NCBI GenBank assembly: GCA_036557285.1
Contig: DATBHW010000081.1
Coordinates: 1-64,000 of the forward strand
Length of the DNA: 64,000 nucleotides
Source of the DNA: Ktedonobacterales bacterium
GTDB lineage: Bacteria; Chloroflexota; Ktedonobacteria; Ktedonobacterales; DATBGS01
Direction of reading: 5' to 3'
In this document: positions 16,165 through 24,366 of the stretch, in pieces
Layout: the number at the start of each line of letters is the position of its first letter
Position numbering within the stretch: the first letter of the stretch is position 1
The notes under the pieces: generated by a model
What the model was told of the DNA's origin: nothing
What the model saw: the letters and a program-made list of their open reading frames with translations, nothing else
The model's database searches: none
Program-made: the position numbers and the translations under genes

Positions 16165-17586
16165 GTGGCAGAACAAAATCAGTTTGATGTGCTGGTGCTG
16201 GGGGCTGGCGTCGGCGGCTATCCTGCCGCGATTCGCGCCGCCCAGCTTGGAGCCAGGGTGGCGATTGTCGAGAAAGAATATCTGGGAGGCACCTGCCTGA
16301 ACGTGGGCTGTATCCCCTCCAAGGCGCTGATCCATATTGCCGATACGCTCAGAAACTTCGATCTGTATGAGGATTTTGGCATTCACACGGAGAAGCCGAA
16401 GTTCGATATGCGCCAGGCGGTTGCGTTCAAGGAGAAGGTGGTGAAGCAGTTGACCGGCGGCGTGGGACAACTCCTCAAGGCCAACGGCGTCAAAGTTTTT
16501 GAGGGGCTGGGTACGCCGCTTTCGGCAAATCGGGTGCGCATCGAGGGCAAGGATGGGACGCAAGAGGTGACGACGAGCAAGCTGATTCTGGCGAACGGCT
16601 CGGTAACGCTGAAGCCGCCGTTTCCGGGCATTGATGGCGAGCGCGTGATCTTCAGCGATGACGCACTGAGCCTGAAAGAAGCGCCAAAATCGCTGATCTG
16701 CATCGGCGGAGGCGTGATTGCCGTTGAACTGGCCTGCGCCTTTGCGGCGTTTGGAACTAAAGTGACGGTCATCGAGATGCTGCCGTCAATTGTCGCCACC
16801 GAAGACCCGGATGCGATCACCTTGCTGACGCGCGAGATGAAGAAGCAAGGTATCGAGATTTTTGTTGATTCGACGGTACAGTCCATTGGCGAGAGCGGCA
16901 AACAGAAGCAGGTCATTGCTAAGACGGCGAGCGGCGAGCAGGCGTTTACCGCTGACTATGTGCTGGTGGCGGTGGGGCGTGGCCCCAACAACGCTGGACT
17001 GGATGAACTCAAGAAGCAAGGGCTGGCGATGGACCGCGCTCGCGTGAAGACGAATGAGCGAATGGAGACGAACCTGCCGGGCGTCTACGCGGTTGGTGAT
17101 CTGGTTGGCAAGACGATGCTGGCGCATGTGGCCTCGACGGAGGGCGAAATAGCGGCGGAAAACGCGATGGGCCACGATGCGACGATGGATTATAATGCCT
17201 ATCCGCGCCCTATCTATACGCACCCGGAGATTGCTTCGGTGGGGCTGACCGAGGCGGCGGCCAAAGAGCGCGACGCATCAGCGCGCGCGGAAAAGTTTCC
17301 CTTCCGGGCGAACGGCAAGGCGCTCTCGATGGATGAGGCGGATGGCTTTGTCAAAGTCATTCTAGGGCAGTATGATGAGGTGCTGGGCGCGACGATCATC
17401 GGCCCCGACGCGACGAATCTGATTACCGAGTATACACTGGCGATGCGTGCCGAACTCACCAGCGACGAGATTATTGCGACGATCCACCCGCACCCGACGC
17501 TCAGCGAGGCGCTGCGCGAGGCGGTGCTGGCGGCGGAAGGCCGACCTATTCATATTGCCCTCCGCCAACCAGCCGCGCGGCGCTAA
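16165..17586 (+). CDS. lpdA: Dihydrolipoamide dehydrogenase
   Basis: E3 flavoprotein of 2-oxoacid dehydrogenase or glycine-cleavage complexes, reoxidising dihydrolipoamide with NAD+. 473 residues. FAD motif GAGVGGYPAAIRAAQLG; redox disulfide GGTCLNVGCIPSK; NAD motif CIGGGVIAVELACAFAAFG (the second motif reads GVIAVE instead of the more common GVIGVE); second FAD contact GVYAVGDL; catalytic HPHPT near the C-terminus. GTG start at 16165 with AAGGAGC upstream. No E1/E2 genes in the window, so it probably serves complexes encoded elsewhere. Mercury-reductase relatives share the fold, but no metal-binding N-terminal domain or C-terminal Cys pair is seen. Confidence 0.93.
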   Translation: MAEQNQFDVLVLGAGVGGYPAAIRAAQLGARVAIVEKEYLGGTCLNVGCIPSKALIHIADTLRNFDLYEDFGIHTEKPKFDMRQAVAFKEKVVKQLTGGVGQLLKANGVKVFEGLGTPLSANRVRIEGKDGTQEVTTSKLILANGSVTLKPPFPGIDGERVIFSDDALSLKEAPKSLICIGGGVIAVELACAFAAFGTKVTVIEMLPSIVATEDPDAITLLTREMKKQGIEIFVDSTVQSIGESGKQKQVIAKTASGEQAFTADYVLVAVGRGPNNAGLDELKKQGLAMDRARVKTNERMETNLPGVYAVGDLVGKTMLAHVASTEGEIAAENAMGHDATMDYNAYPRPIYTHPEIASVGLTEAAAKERDASARAEKFPFRANGKALSMDEADGFVKVILGQYDEVLGATIIGPDATNLITEYTLAMRAELTSDEIIATIHPHPTLSEALREAVLAAEGRPIHIALRQPAARR

Positions 17587-17601
17587 GCGTTTCTCAAACG
17601 C
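17587..17601. terminator. Short hairpin between convergent lpdA and deacetylase genes
   Basis: GCGTTT (17587-17592) pairs with AAACGC (17596-17601) over a 3-nt loop, between stop codons that are only 18 nt apart. Followed on the plus strand by ATCTTATTTG. A weak bidirectional terminator. Confidence 0.35.
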
Positions 17602-17604
17602 ATC

Positions 17605-18414
17605 TTATTTGAATTGCCAGAAACGCTCGATCTCGATGCCAGGATAGGTGCGGCGGAGCGAACCCATGTAGTCTTCGAGGGACCGCTGCATCTTATCGGC
17701 GCTGCCAAAAAGGACCGGAATCTGGCTCTTATAGCAGATGAGCGCGTCTTCTTTCAGGCGCAGCGAGCCGGAAACTTCGACAAGCTCGGCTTCCAGGCTG
17801 CTGCCCAGTTCTCGCCTGCGCGTGTCGAGCGCGCCAGGCGTGGCAACATAGGGGAAATCTTCGTAAAACTTGATGTTCGCGCCCTGCTGCGCCAGGCGAT
17901 CACCCGCCGAGCAGCAAAGCTGGTGATCGACGTGGTGGCCGACGCCCAGCGGCACATAGAAGGTTGCCAGGGGGGCGCGCCGATAGACTTCCAAGAGGAA
18001 CGTTCCAAGCTGCTCATCCAGGCTAAAGTCATTGGCATCAACCTGTCCAAAGAGTGCTTCGTTGTTTTGGTAGTAGGGCGGTACGCCGCGATAGATGGCG
18101 TCGAAGTGGTCCAGCCAGAAGGTATCTGCTCCCAAGGTGGAGATGGCTTCTTTATCTTCCCGCCGCCGCGCTTTGACGACTTCGTGGGGACTGGCGGACA
18201 GGCCCATGTCCTGATGGGTCTGGCGGGCGAAGCCGCCGGGCTGCTGGTCTTCAGGTGGCACGCCTGCAAAGGCGGTGATAACCAGCGCCTTCAGTCCACA
18301 GGAGGTCTGAAGGCCGATGGAGCCGCCACAGGAGAGCGCAGCGTCGTCGAAATGTGGCGAGAGATAGATATGGCGATAGCGGCGATCAATCTGTTCAAGG
18401 CTGGTGATTTCCAC
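17605..18414 (-). CDS. PIG-L/LmbE-family deacetylase
   Basis: Zinc-dependent N-deacetylase fold, 269 residues. The zinc motif SPHFDDAALSCGG (family PHPDDE, here PHFDDA) lies at ~18-30, and GVGHHVDHQL carries the downstream HxxDH. The family includes MshB/BshB thiol-cofactor enzymes and antibiotic GlcNAc deacetylases. The Ala in place of the motif's last acidic residue is seen in some members. Neither mycothiol nor bacillithiol genes are nearby, so the substrate is open. GTG start at 18414 with AAGGAT upstream. The gene lies 18 nt downstream of the RluA gene, a likely operon. Confidence 0.85.
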   Translation of the reverse strand: MEITSLEQIDRRYRHIYLSPHFDDAALSCGGSIGLQTSCGLKALVITAFAGVPPEDQQPGGFARQTHQDMGLSASPHEVVKARRREDKEAISTLGADTFWLDHFDAIYRGVPPYYQNNEALFGQVDANDFSLDEQLGTFLLEVYRRAPLATFYVPLGVGHHVDHQLCCSAGDRLAQQGANIKFYEDFPYVATPGALDTRRRELGSSLEAELVEVSGSLRLKEDALICYKSQIPVLFGSADKMQRSLEDYMGSLRRTYPGIEIERFWQFK

Positions 18415-18432
18415 GAGTTGTATCCTTTCTAT

Positions 18433-19158
18433 CTAAAAACAACGTTCTGGTGAAGTCAAGGTCGTCAGAATGGTTTGTATGTCCTGGGGCAAAGGCGATA
18501 CCACGCTCAGGCGGCTGCCGGTGGTGGGATGCTGGAAGGTGAGTATGTGCGCGTGGAGACATTGGCGCGGCGGCGCGAGCGGCCTCCAGGGGTCTGAACC
18601 GGCGTAGAGGGTGTCACCCACAATGGGCGCGCCCTGCGCCGCCAGATGGATGCGAAGCTGGTGCATGCGCCCGGTGATGGGCTGGAGTTCGATCAATGCA
18701 AAGCCCGGCCCCAGCGTTTTGAGGGTCTGGTAGCCGGTGCGGGCTGGCGCGCCTTGCGAGTCGATCTGCATGCGTCTGCGGTCAGCAGGATCACGGCGTA
18801 GGGGCGCGTCAATCTCGCCGCAAGCCGGATAAAGCGCGCCACAGACCAGGGCGAGATAGGTTTTGCGAATGGCGCGCTGCTCAAACTGGCGCACCAGATG
18901 TCGCCGGGCAGCCTCGGTTTTTGCCAGCAGAACCGCGCCAGAGGTGTCTTTGTCCAGGCGATGGAGCAGACAGGGTTTGGCTTCGCCGCGCATCTGCATA
19001 TAAAGGCTGACGGCATCAAAGAGGGTTCCATCGGGATGCTTGTAGGCGGGATGAACCACCAGGCCCGCCGGTTTGTCGGCGACGAGCAGGTCTCTGTCTT
19101 CATAGAGGATAGGGAGGATAGGAACGCGGGGCGCTGCTATCTGGATTTCGCTGGACAC
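18433..19158 (-). CDS. RluA-family pseudouridine synthase
   Basis: Converts specific uridines in rRNA or tRNA to pseudouridine. Core motif HRLDKDTSGAVLLAK with the catalytic Asp, preceded by ILYEDRDLLVADKPAGLVVHP and followed by ITGRMHQLRIHLAAQGAPIVGD. No S4 domain at the N-terminus. GTG 19158 is chosen because AGAGGGAAG lies about 8 nt upstream and the upstream ATG at 19224 has no ribosome site; that longer form would add 22 low-complexity residues. The modified position cannot be told from sequence. Confidence 0.9.
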   Translation of the reverse strand: MSSEIQIAAPRVPILPILYEDRDLLVADKPAGLVVHPAYKHPDGTLFDAVSLYMQMRGEAKPCLLHRLDKDTSGAVLLAKTEAARRHLVRQFEQRAIRKTYLALVCGALYPACGEIDAPLRRDPADRRRMQIDSQGAPARTGYQTLKTLGPGFALIELQPITGRMHQLRIHLAAQGAPIVGDTLYAGSDPWRPLAPPRQCLHAHILTFQHPTTGSRLSVVSPLPQDIQTILTTLTSPERCF

Positions 19159-19284
19159 GGATGATCTTCCCTCTGGGTGGCGCTGGATGGGCGCGCAGAT
19201 ATGTGGCGAAGGATGCGCCTGCATTGTGTAGTCTAGTACAAACCAGAGGCTAATTCAAGGTTTCTTACGCTTGATTGCTATCGC

Positions 19285-19314
19285 TTGCAAAAAGGGGTGG
19301 CAATCTTCTACACT
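19285..19314 (+). promoter_or_regulatory. Promoter of pgsA
   Basis: -35 TTGCAA (19285-19290), an 18-nt spacer and -10 TACACT (19309-19314); start near 19321, about 125 nt before the pgsA start codon. Confidence 0.5.
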
Positions 19315-19446
19315 TAGAGGGATAGAAGAGGCGCGCCTGCCCGGTGTCTCCCGGCTCTTGTGTGGTGTCTGACCGCTCGGGCTGACGAGGCGCTGCGCCG
19401 GATGGCAAAGCGCCTGTTTATTCTACTTCACTTGAGGAGCAGCCTT

Positions 19447-20067
19447 GTGCGCGAAGTACCCAATCTCCTCAGTATAGGGCGTTTACTCAGCACTGTGCCG
19501 CTGGTGGTTCTGGTGCTGCTTGATACTCCCTGGGCTTATCTGGCGGCTCTGGCGTTGTTTGTGCTGGGCGCGATCTCTGATTTGCTGGATGGCCGTCTTG
19601 CCCGCAGATATAAGCTGGTGTCGCACCTGGGCGTTTTTCTGGATCTGACGGCTGATAAGGTCTACGTCAGCGCGCTGCTGGTGGCGCTGGTCCAGGTGGG
19701 GGTGCTTCCTGCCTGGCTGGTGGTGATCATCATCAGCCGCGAGTTCATTGTTGCTGGCCTGCGTTCGCTGTCGGCTTCCGAGGGGGTTGTGATTCCCGCC
19801 GGACGCTGGGGCAAGCAGAAGACGGCCATTACGATGCTCGGACTGGCCGGTTTATTGCTGGCGAAGGCGTTGGAAGCGCAAGCGTCTTTCCCCTGGGGCG
19901 CGGCTTCATCGGCTGGCGTGGTGTTTTCGGTTGGCAATGTGGCTGGCGCTGTGTTGATTGCCTCAGATGTCATTATGCTGCTTGCGCTGATCTGGACCAT
20001 CTTTTCTGCGGTGGAATATGTGGTCGGTGGGTGGTCCCTGTTGAAACGTCGTGTCCCCCAGGGCTAA
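19447..20067 (+). CDS. pgsA: CDP-diacylglycerol--glycerol-3-phosphate 3-phosphatidyltransferase-like protein
   Basis: CDP-alcohol phosphatidyltransferase, the committed step to phosphatidylglycerol. The motif DG-x2-AR-x8-G-x3-D-x3-D is visible from LLDGRLARRYKLVSHLG to DLTADK. About five or six hydrophobic helices. GTG 19447 is chosen because GAGGAG lies 7 nt upstream and the protein then starts VREVPNLLSIGRLL, the typical PgsA beginning (206 residues). In-frame GTG 19360 and ATG 19402 upstream have weaker sites. Related enzymes make cardiolipin or phosphatidylinositol-type lipids, so the alcohol substrate is inferred. Confidence 0.85.
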   Translation: MREVPNLLSIGRLLSTVPLVVLVLLDTPWAYLAALALFVLGAISDLLDGRLARRYKLVSHLGVFLDLTADKVYVSALLVALVQVGVLPAWLVVIIISREFIVAGLRSLSASEGVVIPAGRWGKQKTAITMLGLAGLLLAKALEAQASFPWGAASSAGVVFSVGNVAGAVLIASDVIMLLALIWTIFSAVEYVVGGWSLLKRRVPQG

Positions 20068-20093
20068 GGTCCAGGTGTTTTTGTGTGAGACCA

Positions 20094-20116
20094 CCAATAT
20101 TCTTAGAAAATATTGG
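20094..20116. terminator. Hairpin between pgsA and the liv promoter
   Basis: CCAATATT (20094-20101) pairs with AATATTGG (20109-20116) over a 7-nt loop. It may end pgsA transcription, although no T-run follows. It may instead be an operator, since it ends 11 nt before the liv -35 box. Confidence 0.4.
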
Positions 20117-20127
20117 GAGTTGGGGGC

Positions 20128-20156
20128 TTGACAGCCGTATAGCTTGCCCGTATAAT
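20128..20156 (+). promoter_or_regulatory. Perfect-consensus sigma-70-type promoter of the liv operon
   Basis: TTGACA (20128-20133), a 17-nt spacer and TATAAT (20151-20156): twelve of twelve consensus bases at optimal spacing. Start near 20163, so the livK mRNA has a leader of about 340 nt. A palindrome just upstream (20094-20116) could be an operator. Confidence 0.8.
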
Positions 20157-20162
20157 CCTCGC

Positions 20163-20505
20163 CAACAAGGATGAAGTTGGCTGTTTCTCCTGATCAGCTT
20201 GCCCATGATGCCGCAAAGAATCTGCCTTGCCTTCAATTGACCTCATCATTGGGGTATGGTGTTCCAGATATGGCCTGGTTGGGTGAAGCAGCGCCGCGAG
20301 AATCTCGCGTGAGTTTATGAATGCCTGAGACGTAATATAGATATGCGGGTTCTCTGGCAATTTTTCCTGCCAGGAATCGGCGTTGGTTCGGGCTGGCACA
20401 ACCATCCAGGTATGGACTGCGCTTGCCTGGATTGATGCCTGCCTGTATTGGTCTTGAGCAGGGTGGAGTCTTTAGTACATTTTCTTTGAGGAGGGCAACA
20501 GGTTC
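20163..20505 (+). other. Long structured 5' leader of livK
   Basis: About 343 nt with no credible gene. It contains GCCAAC/GTTGGC near its 5' end (about 20160-20181), a palindrome CGCGAGA-a-TCTCGCG (about 20296-20310), CTGGCA/TGCCAG around 20353-20372, and then the livK ribosome site GAGGAGGG. Very short ATG frames (for example MDCACLD) are present but not convincing as a leader peptide. A cis-acting RNA element controlling the transporter is plausible; no known riboswitch consensus is recognised. Confidence 0.45.
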
Positions 20506-21783
20506 ATGCGAAAATGGTATCGGACCATTACCTACGCGCTTGGTATTGCAGCGCTTTCTGCTGCTTTGGCAGCGTGCGGAGGTGGTACTACTGGTACGGG
20601 AACCAAGCTGTGCAATGGACAGATCAGCATTGCCAGCGATCTGCCGACGACTGGCACCGATGGCTCTGAGGGGAAGCCAGCCGAGAACGCAGTCAAGCTC
20701 GCTGTGCAGCAGAATACCGACGTAGGCGGCGGCTACACCTTGAGCCACATCGCGTATAACGACGTTTCAGCGGCGCTGGGTAAGCACGATCCTGACACGG
20801 GCGCGAAGAACGTTACCGACATGGTGGCGAATAAGTGCATCCTTGGCTTCGTCGGACCGTTTAACAGCAACGTGGCAGGAGCTGAGATCCCCGTTTCTGA
20901 GAACGCTGGCCTGGTGATGATTAGCCCGGCCAACACGAATCCTGGCCTGACGATTGAAGACGCTGCAAAGCCCAACGGCTTTGACTGGGCTACCCTCCAT
21001 CCGGCAGGCAAGCCAGAGAGCTATTTCCGCATCCCTGGCAATGACATCGCGCAAGGAACCCTGGATGCTGATATCGCGGTTACTGATCTGGGCGCCAAGA
21101 CGGTTTACATTGTGGACGACCAGGAAGTCTATGGCGTTGGTATCGCCAACTACTTCTCCGATGAGTTCAAGAAGAAAAATGGCGACGCCTCGATCCTGGG
21201 GCGTGATGGCATCCCGGCCAATGGGGCGGCGCAGATTCCGGGGCTGGCAGCGAAGATCGTGGCTAAGAATCCTGATGTGGTCTACTACGGTGGCGTGACT
21301 TCTGGTGGCGGCGGCACGCTCAAGGCGCAGTTGGTCGCAGCCGGGTACAATAAGCCGCTGGTTGGCGGAGATGGCATTGGCGCTGATGATGGCTTCCTTG
21401 ATCAGGCGGGTGCGCAGGCGGCCAATAACACCTACGGTACGGTAGGTGCGCCAGATACGGGCAGCCTCACGAATGCTGATGCAGCCAAGTTTAGGACTGA
21501 CTACAAAGCGGCGTTCCCGAACGAGAACCTGGGGGCCTACAGCGCCAACTCCTACGATGCGGCGAAGATTCTCATCAAGGCTATCGAGGGCATCATCTCC
21601 GGTGGGAAAGATCTTAACCGCGCGGCGATGATAGATGCTGTGCAGGCTACCCAGTATGATGGGGTGACTGGTCACATCAGCTTTGACGCGCATGGTGACA
21701 ACTCCAGCGGCGGCGTCTGGTCCCTCTATAAGGTGGATGGTGGGAAGTGGGCGTTCGTGAAGAACGTGGTTTTGGGCAGCTAG
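20506..21783 (+). CDS. livK: Branched-chain amino-acid ABC transporter, substrate-binding lipoprotein
   Basis: Captures the ligand outside the membrane and delivers it to LivHM. 425 residues. Lipoprotein signal peptide with lipobox LAAC (Cys at ~25), then a Gly/Thr linker. The type-I periplasmic fold appears as ISIASDLPTTGTDGSEGKP, VGPFNSNVAGAEIPVSENAGLVMISPANTNPGL and YGGVTSGGGGTLKAQL. Membrane anchoring by a lipid fits a monoderm cell. GAGGAGGG precedes the ATG. First gene of livKHMGF, with a strong hairpin between it and livH. The family also binds amides, urea and aromatic acids, so the ligand is inferred from operon type. Confidence 0.92.
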   Translation: MRKWYRTITYALGIAALSAALAACGGGTTGTGTKLCNGQISIASDLPTTGTDGSEGKPAENAVKLAVQQNTDVGGGYTLSHIAYNDVSAALGKHDPDTGAKNVTDMVANKCILGFVGPFNSNVAGAEIPVSENAGLVMISPANTNPGLTIEDAAKPNGFDWATLHPAGKPESYFRIPGNDIAQGTLDADIAVTDLGAKTVYIVDDQEVYGVGIANYFSDEFKKKNGDASILGRDGIPANGAAQIPGLAAKIVAKNPDVVYYGGVTSGGGGTLKAQLVAAGYNKPLVGGDGIGADDGFLDQAGAQAANNTYGTVGAPDTGSLTNADAAKFRTDYKAAFPNENLGAYSANSYDAAKILIKAIEGIISGGKDLNRAAMIDAVQATQYDGVTGHISFDAHGDNSSGGVWSLYKVDGGKWAFVKNVVLGS

Positions 21784-21815
21784 TCATACGCTGACCTGAT
21801 CGACACCTGATCCTT

Positions 21816-21859
21816 GGTGGGAGAGCTGGCAACACTCAAGGAGAGCCAGCTCTCTCACC
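21816..21859 (+). terminator. Strong hairpin between livK and livH
   Basis: A 15-bp stem with one G-U pair (21816-21830 with 21845-21859) and a 14-nt loop. The T-poor tail argues against full termination. It probably attenuates or stabilises the upstream livK message, giving more binding protein than membrane subunits. Confidence 0.55.
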
Positions 21860-21977
21860 TTGTATCACATGAGCTGCAACTGTTCCCTGGCGCAGAGGGA
21901 TGCCCTTAGCAGGAAAACAGGTGAAGGCATCTGCTCCGCCCTATCCTTGCCCCCTGGGGGATGTGTAGAAAGGAGCA

Positions 21978-22967
21978 GTGGCGTATCCCTTGCCAAAAGC
22001 GAGGGCTTGCGCGCTGTCATCGCTGATGATTCTTGCTGAAGGTACGCTTCCAATCTTGCAGGTGATCGAGCAAGGTGTCACCACAGGAGCCATTTATGCC
22101 TTGATTGCCATTGGCTATACGCTGGTCTATGGCATTATCCAGTTGATCAATTTTGCGCATGGCGATGTCTTCATGTGGGGTACCCTGGTCACGTACTTTA
22201 TGCTCACAAGGGTATTGAAGCTGAACCAACCGATCACCAATCCTTTCGAGTTGATCGGAATTGTCTTGTTATTGATGGCGCTCTCCATGGCCGCTTGCGC
22301 AGTGATTGCCTTCACGGTGGAACGCATCGCCTACCGCCCCCTGCGAAAAGCAGCGAGCGTTGCGCCGCTGATTTCAGCTATTGGCGCTTCCTTCATTCTC
22401 GAAAACCTTGGCCTGTTCGCCGTTGGCCCATCGGCGGTCAATGTTCCCAATCTTTTCCCCAATGTCACCTGGACCATTTTTGGGGTGAACTTCAAGAACC
22501 TCGATGTTTTTATCATGGCGCTGGCGGTGATCCTGATGTACGCGCTGGCAACCTTTATCAGCCGGACCAAGATGGGCCGCGCGATGCGTTCGGTGTCTCA
22601 GGATAAGGAGGCCGCATCGCTCATGGGGGTCAACATCAATCAGGTCATCATTATCACCTTCCTTATTGGGGGTGCGCTGGCCGGAGCGGCCAGTGTGGTC
22701 TATGCGATGCGGTTACAGGTAGCCTTTTTCTTCACCGGCTTCGAGGCTGGCTTGAAAGCCTTCACCGCGGCGGTGCTGGGTGGCATTGGCAATATCTATG
22801 GCGCCATGCTGGGTGGTCTCTTTATCGGATTGGTCGAGGCATTTGTCACCGCATATATAGAGAATGGTTTGAGGTGGGCAGATGCCACCGTCTTTGCGGT
22901 GCTGGTGCTGGTGTTGGTCTTCCGCCCTTCGGGGTTGCTAGGCAAGCCGGAAATTCAGAAGGTGTAG
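21978..22967 (+). CDS. livH: Branched-chain amino-acid ABC transporter permease LivH
   Basis: Inner-membrane channel subunit, about eight transmembrane helices. Family start motif GVTTGAIYALIAIGYTLVYGIIQLINFAHG; the cytoplasmic coupling loop carries SRTKMGRAMRSVSQDKEAASLMG. GTG 21978 has AAGGAG only 2 nt upstream, which is close. ATG 22026 gives the usual protein length but has no ribosome site, so the start is uncertain by 16 residues. livM follows after 31 nt. Confidence 0.92.
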   Translation: MAYPLPKARACALSSLMILAEGTLPILQVIEQGVTTGAIYALIAIGYTLVYGIIQLINFAHGDVFMWGTLVTYFMLTRVLKLNQPITNPFELIGIVLLLMALSMAACAVIAFTVERIAYRPLRKAASVAPLISAIGASFILENLGLFAVGPSAVNVPNLFPNVTWTIFGVNFKNLDVFIMALAVILMYALATFISRTKMGRAMRSVSQDKEAASLMGVNINQVIIITFLIGGALAGAASVVYAMRLQVAFFFTGFEAGLKAFTAAVLGGIGNIYGAMLGGLFIGLVEAFVTAYIENGLRWADATVFAVLVLVLVFRPSGLLGKPEIQKV

Positions 22968-22998
22968 CGGCTGAAGCCGGAAGGAAAGGGAACACACA

Positions 22999-24366
22999 AT
23001 GCAGATACCGTTGAAGAGACGCAGTATTCGGCCCTTTGAGTGGCGTCGGGGCATTTTTGGTGGCTGGGGTCTGGGGCTGATCGCTTTTCTGCTCTTCTTA
23101 TTTATGCCGCAGTTCTTTTCCGATGTGCTTGCCCAGGCATCCAGCGCAATTTTTCCGACGGTTGATGGCGATCAGTGGCTGGGCGTTCTCACCTCCGCTG
23201 GCATCTATATCTTGATGGCGTTAGGCTTGAATGTCGTGGTGGGGTTCGCCGGATTGCTGGACCTGGGCTATGCCGCGTTCTTTGCCATTGGAGCCTATGC
23301 CTACGGGGCGGCAAACTTTAGCGATTTTCATGTTCCCGTCTGGCCCTTGCTCCTGGCCTCTCCGGTGATTGCCGCGATGTTCGGCGTGTTGCTTGGCGCG
23401 CCGACTTTGCGCCTGCGCGGTGACTATCTGGCAATCGTGACCCTGGGGTTTGGCGAGATCGTTCCTATTGTGTTTAGGAACTCATCCACAGTGACCTTTC
23501 CGCTCTTAGGGGTTGTCAATTTGCACGGCGTTAATGGCCTGAACGTGCGCAGCCCAACTCCCCTGGCCTTCCCCTTTGGAACCTACACTTTTGAACTGAG
23601 CAGCGTCCTCCACGCGGATGTCACCAATTTCTATTATCTGGTGTTTGGGCTGGTGGTTCTGGCAACCATTGGCGTGGTGCTGCTGCGCAGCTCGCGGATT
23701 GGGCGTGCCTGGGTGGCGATCCGCGAAGACGAAACGGCGGCTGCCTGCTCAGGCGTCAATCTCGTCAGAACAAAGCTGACGGCTTTTGCCATTGGCGCTT
23801 CGGTTTCGGGGTTTGCCGGTGTCCTCTATGGGGCGCAAAATCATATCGTGTCCCCTGAGCAGTTTGGCTTCTCTGTCTCGATTACCGTGTTGGTGATGAT
23901 CGTGCTGGGTGGAATGGGCAGCATCCCTGGGGTGATTACGGGCGCGCTGCTGCTGAGCATCGTCAGTCGCCTCCTCGTCATCGTTCCCGTCGCCATTCAG
24001 GTACCCACCAGCGCGCTCCACTTCCTCGAGGCCAAAGTGCCTAATCTGGCCGAGCAGATTAATAACTCGGAATTCTTGATCTTTGGTGTCATTTTGCTGC
24101 TGATGGTCATCTTACGCCCGCAGGGGTTGATCCCCAGCACGCTGCGCAAACGAGAACTGAAGGGTGAAACGGTTGCCCTGGTAGATAGCGAGACGGGCAG
24201 AGAAATTGTCGTGCCTGCTGGCGCGCCAGAGAGCGAGGCGACGATTGAATCCTTCCAGGAACTGGAAGAGATAGAAGCCGAGGCGCTGGTTGAAGCGATG
24301 GACTCCCCCGCAGGCCCAGAGGGAACCGCTCCTCCAGGCCAGGGGAAGGCAGGAGGCGTCTCATGA
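22999..24366 (+). CDS. livM: Branched-chain amino-acid ABC transporter permease LivM
   Basis: Second channel subunit, 455 residues with about ten helices. Hallmarks are GLNVVVGFAGLLDLGYAAFFAIGAY, the coupling loop SSRIGRAWVAIREDETAAACSGVN and LGGMGSIPGVITGALLL. The last ~75 residues are a hydrophilic Glu/Ala-rich tail (EATIESFQELEEIEAEALVEAM) that normal LivM lacks. GGAAGGAAAGGG precedes the ATG. The stop overlaps the livG start (ATGA), which shows translational coupling. Confidence 0.92.
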   Translation: MQIPLKRRSIRPFEWRRGIFGGWGLGLIAFLLFLFMPQFFSDVLAQASSAIFPTVDGDQWLGVLTSAGIYILMALGLNVVVGFAGLLDLGYAAFFAIGAYAYGAANFSDFHVPVWPLLLASPVIAAMFGVLLGAPTLRLRGDYLAIVTLGFGEIVPIVFRNSSTVTFPLLGVVNLHGVNGLNVRSPTPLAFPFGTYTFELSSVLHADVTNFYYLVFGLVVLATIGVVLLRSSRIGRAWVAIREDETAAACSGVNLVRTKLTAFAIGASVSGFAGVLYGAQNHIVSPEQFGFSVSITVLVMIVLGGMGSIPGVITGALLLSIVSRLLVIVPVAIQVPTSALHFLEAKVPNLAEQINNSEFLIFGVILLLMVILRPQGLIPSTLRKRELKGETVALVDSETGREIVVPAGAPESEATIESFQELEEIEAEALVEAMDSPAGPEGTAPPGQGKAGGVS

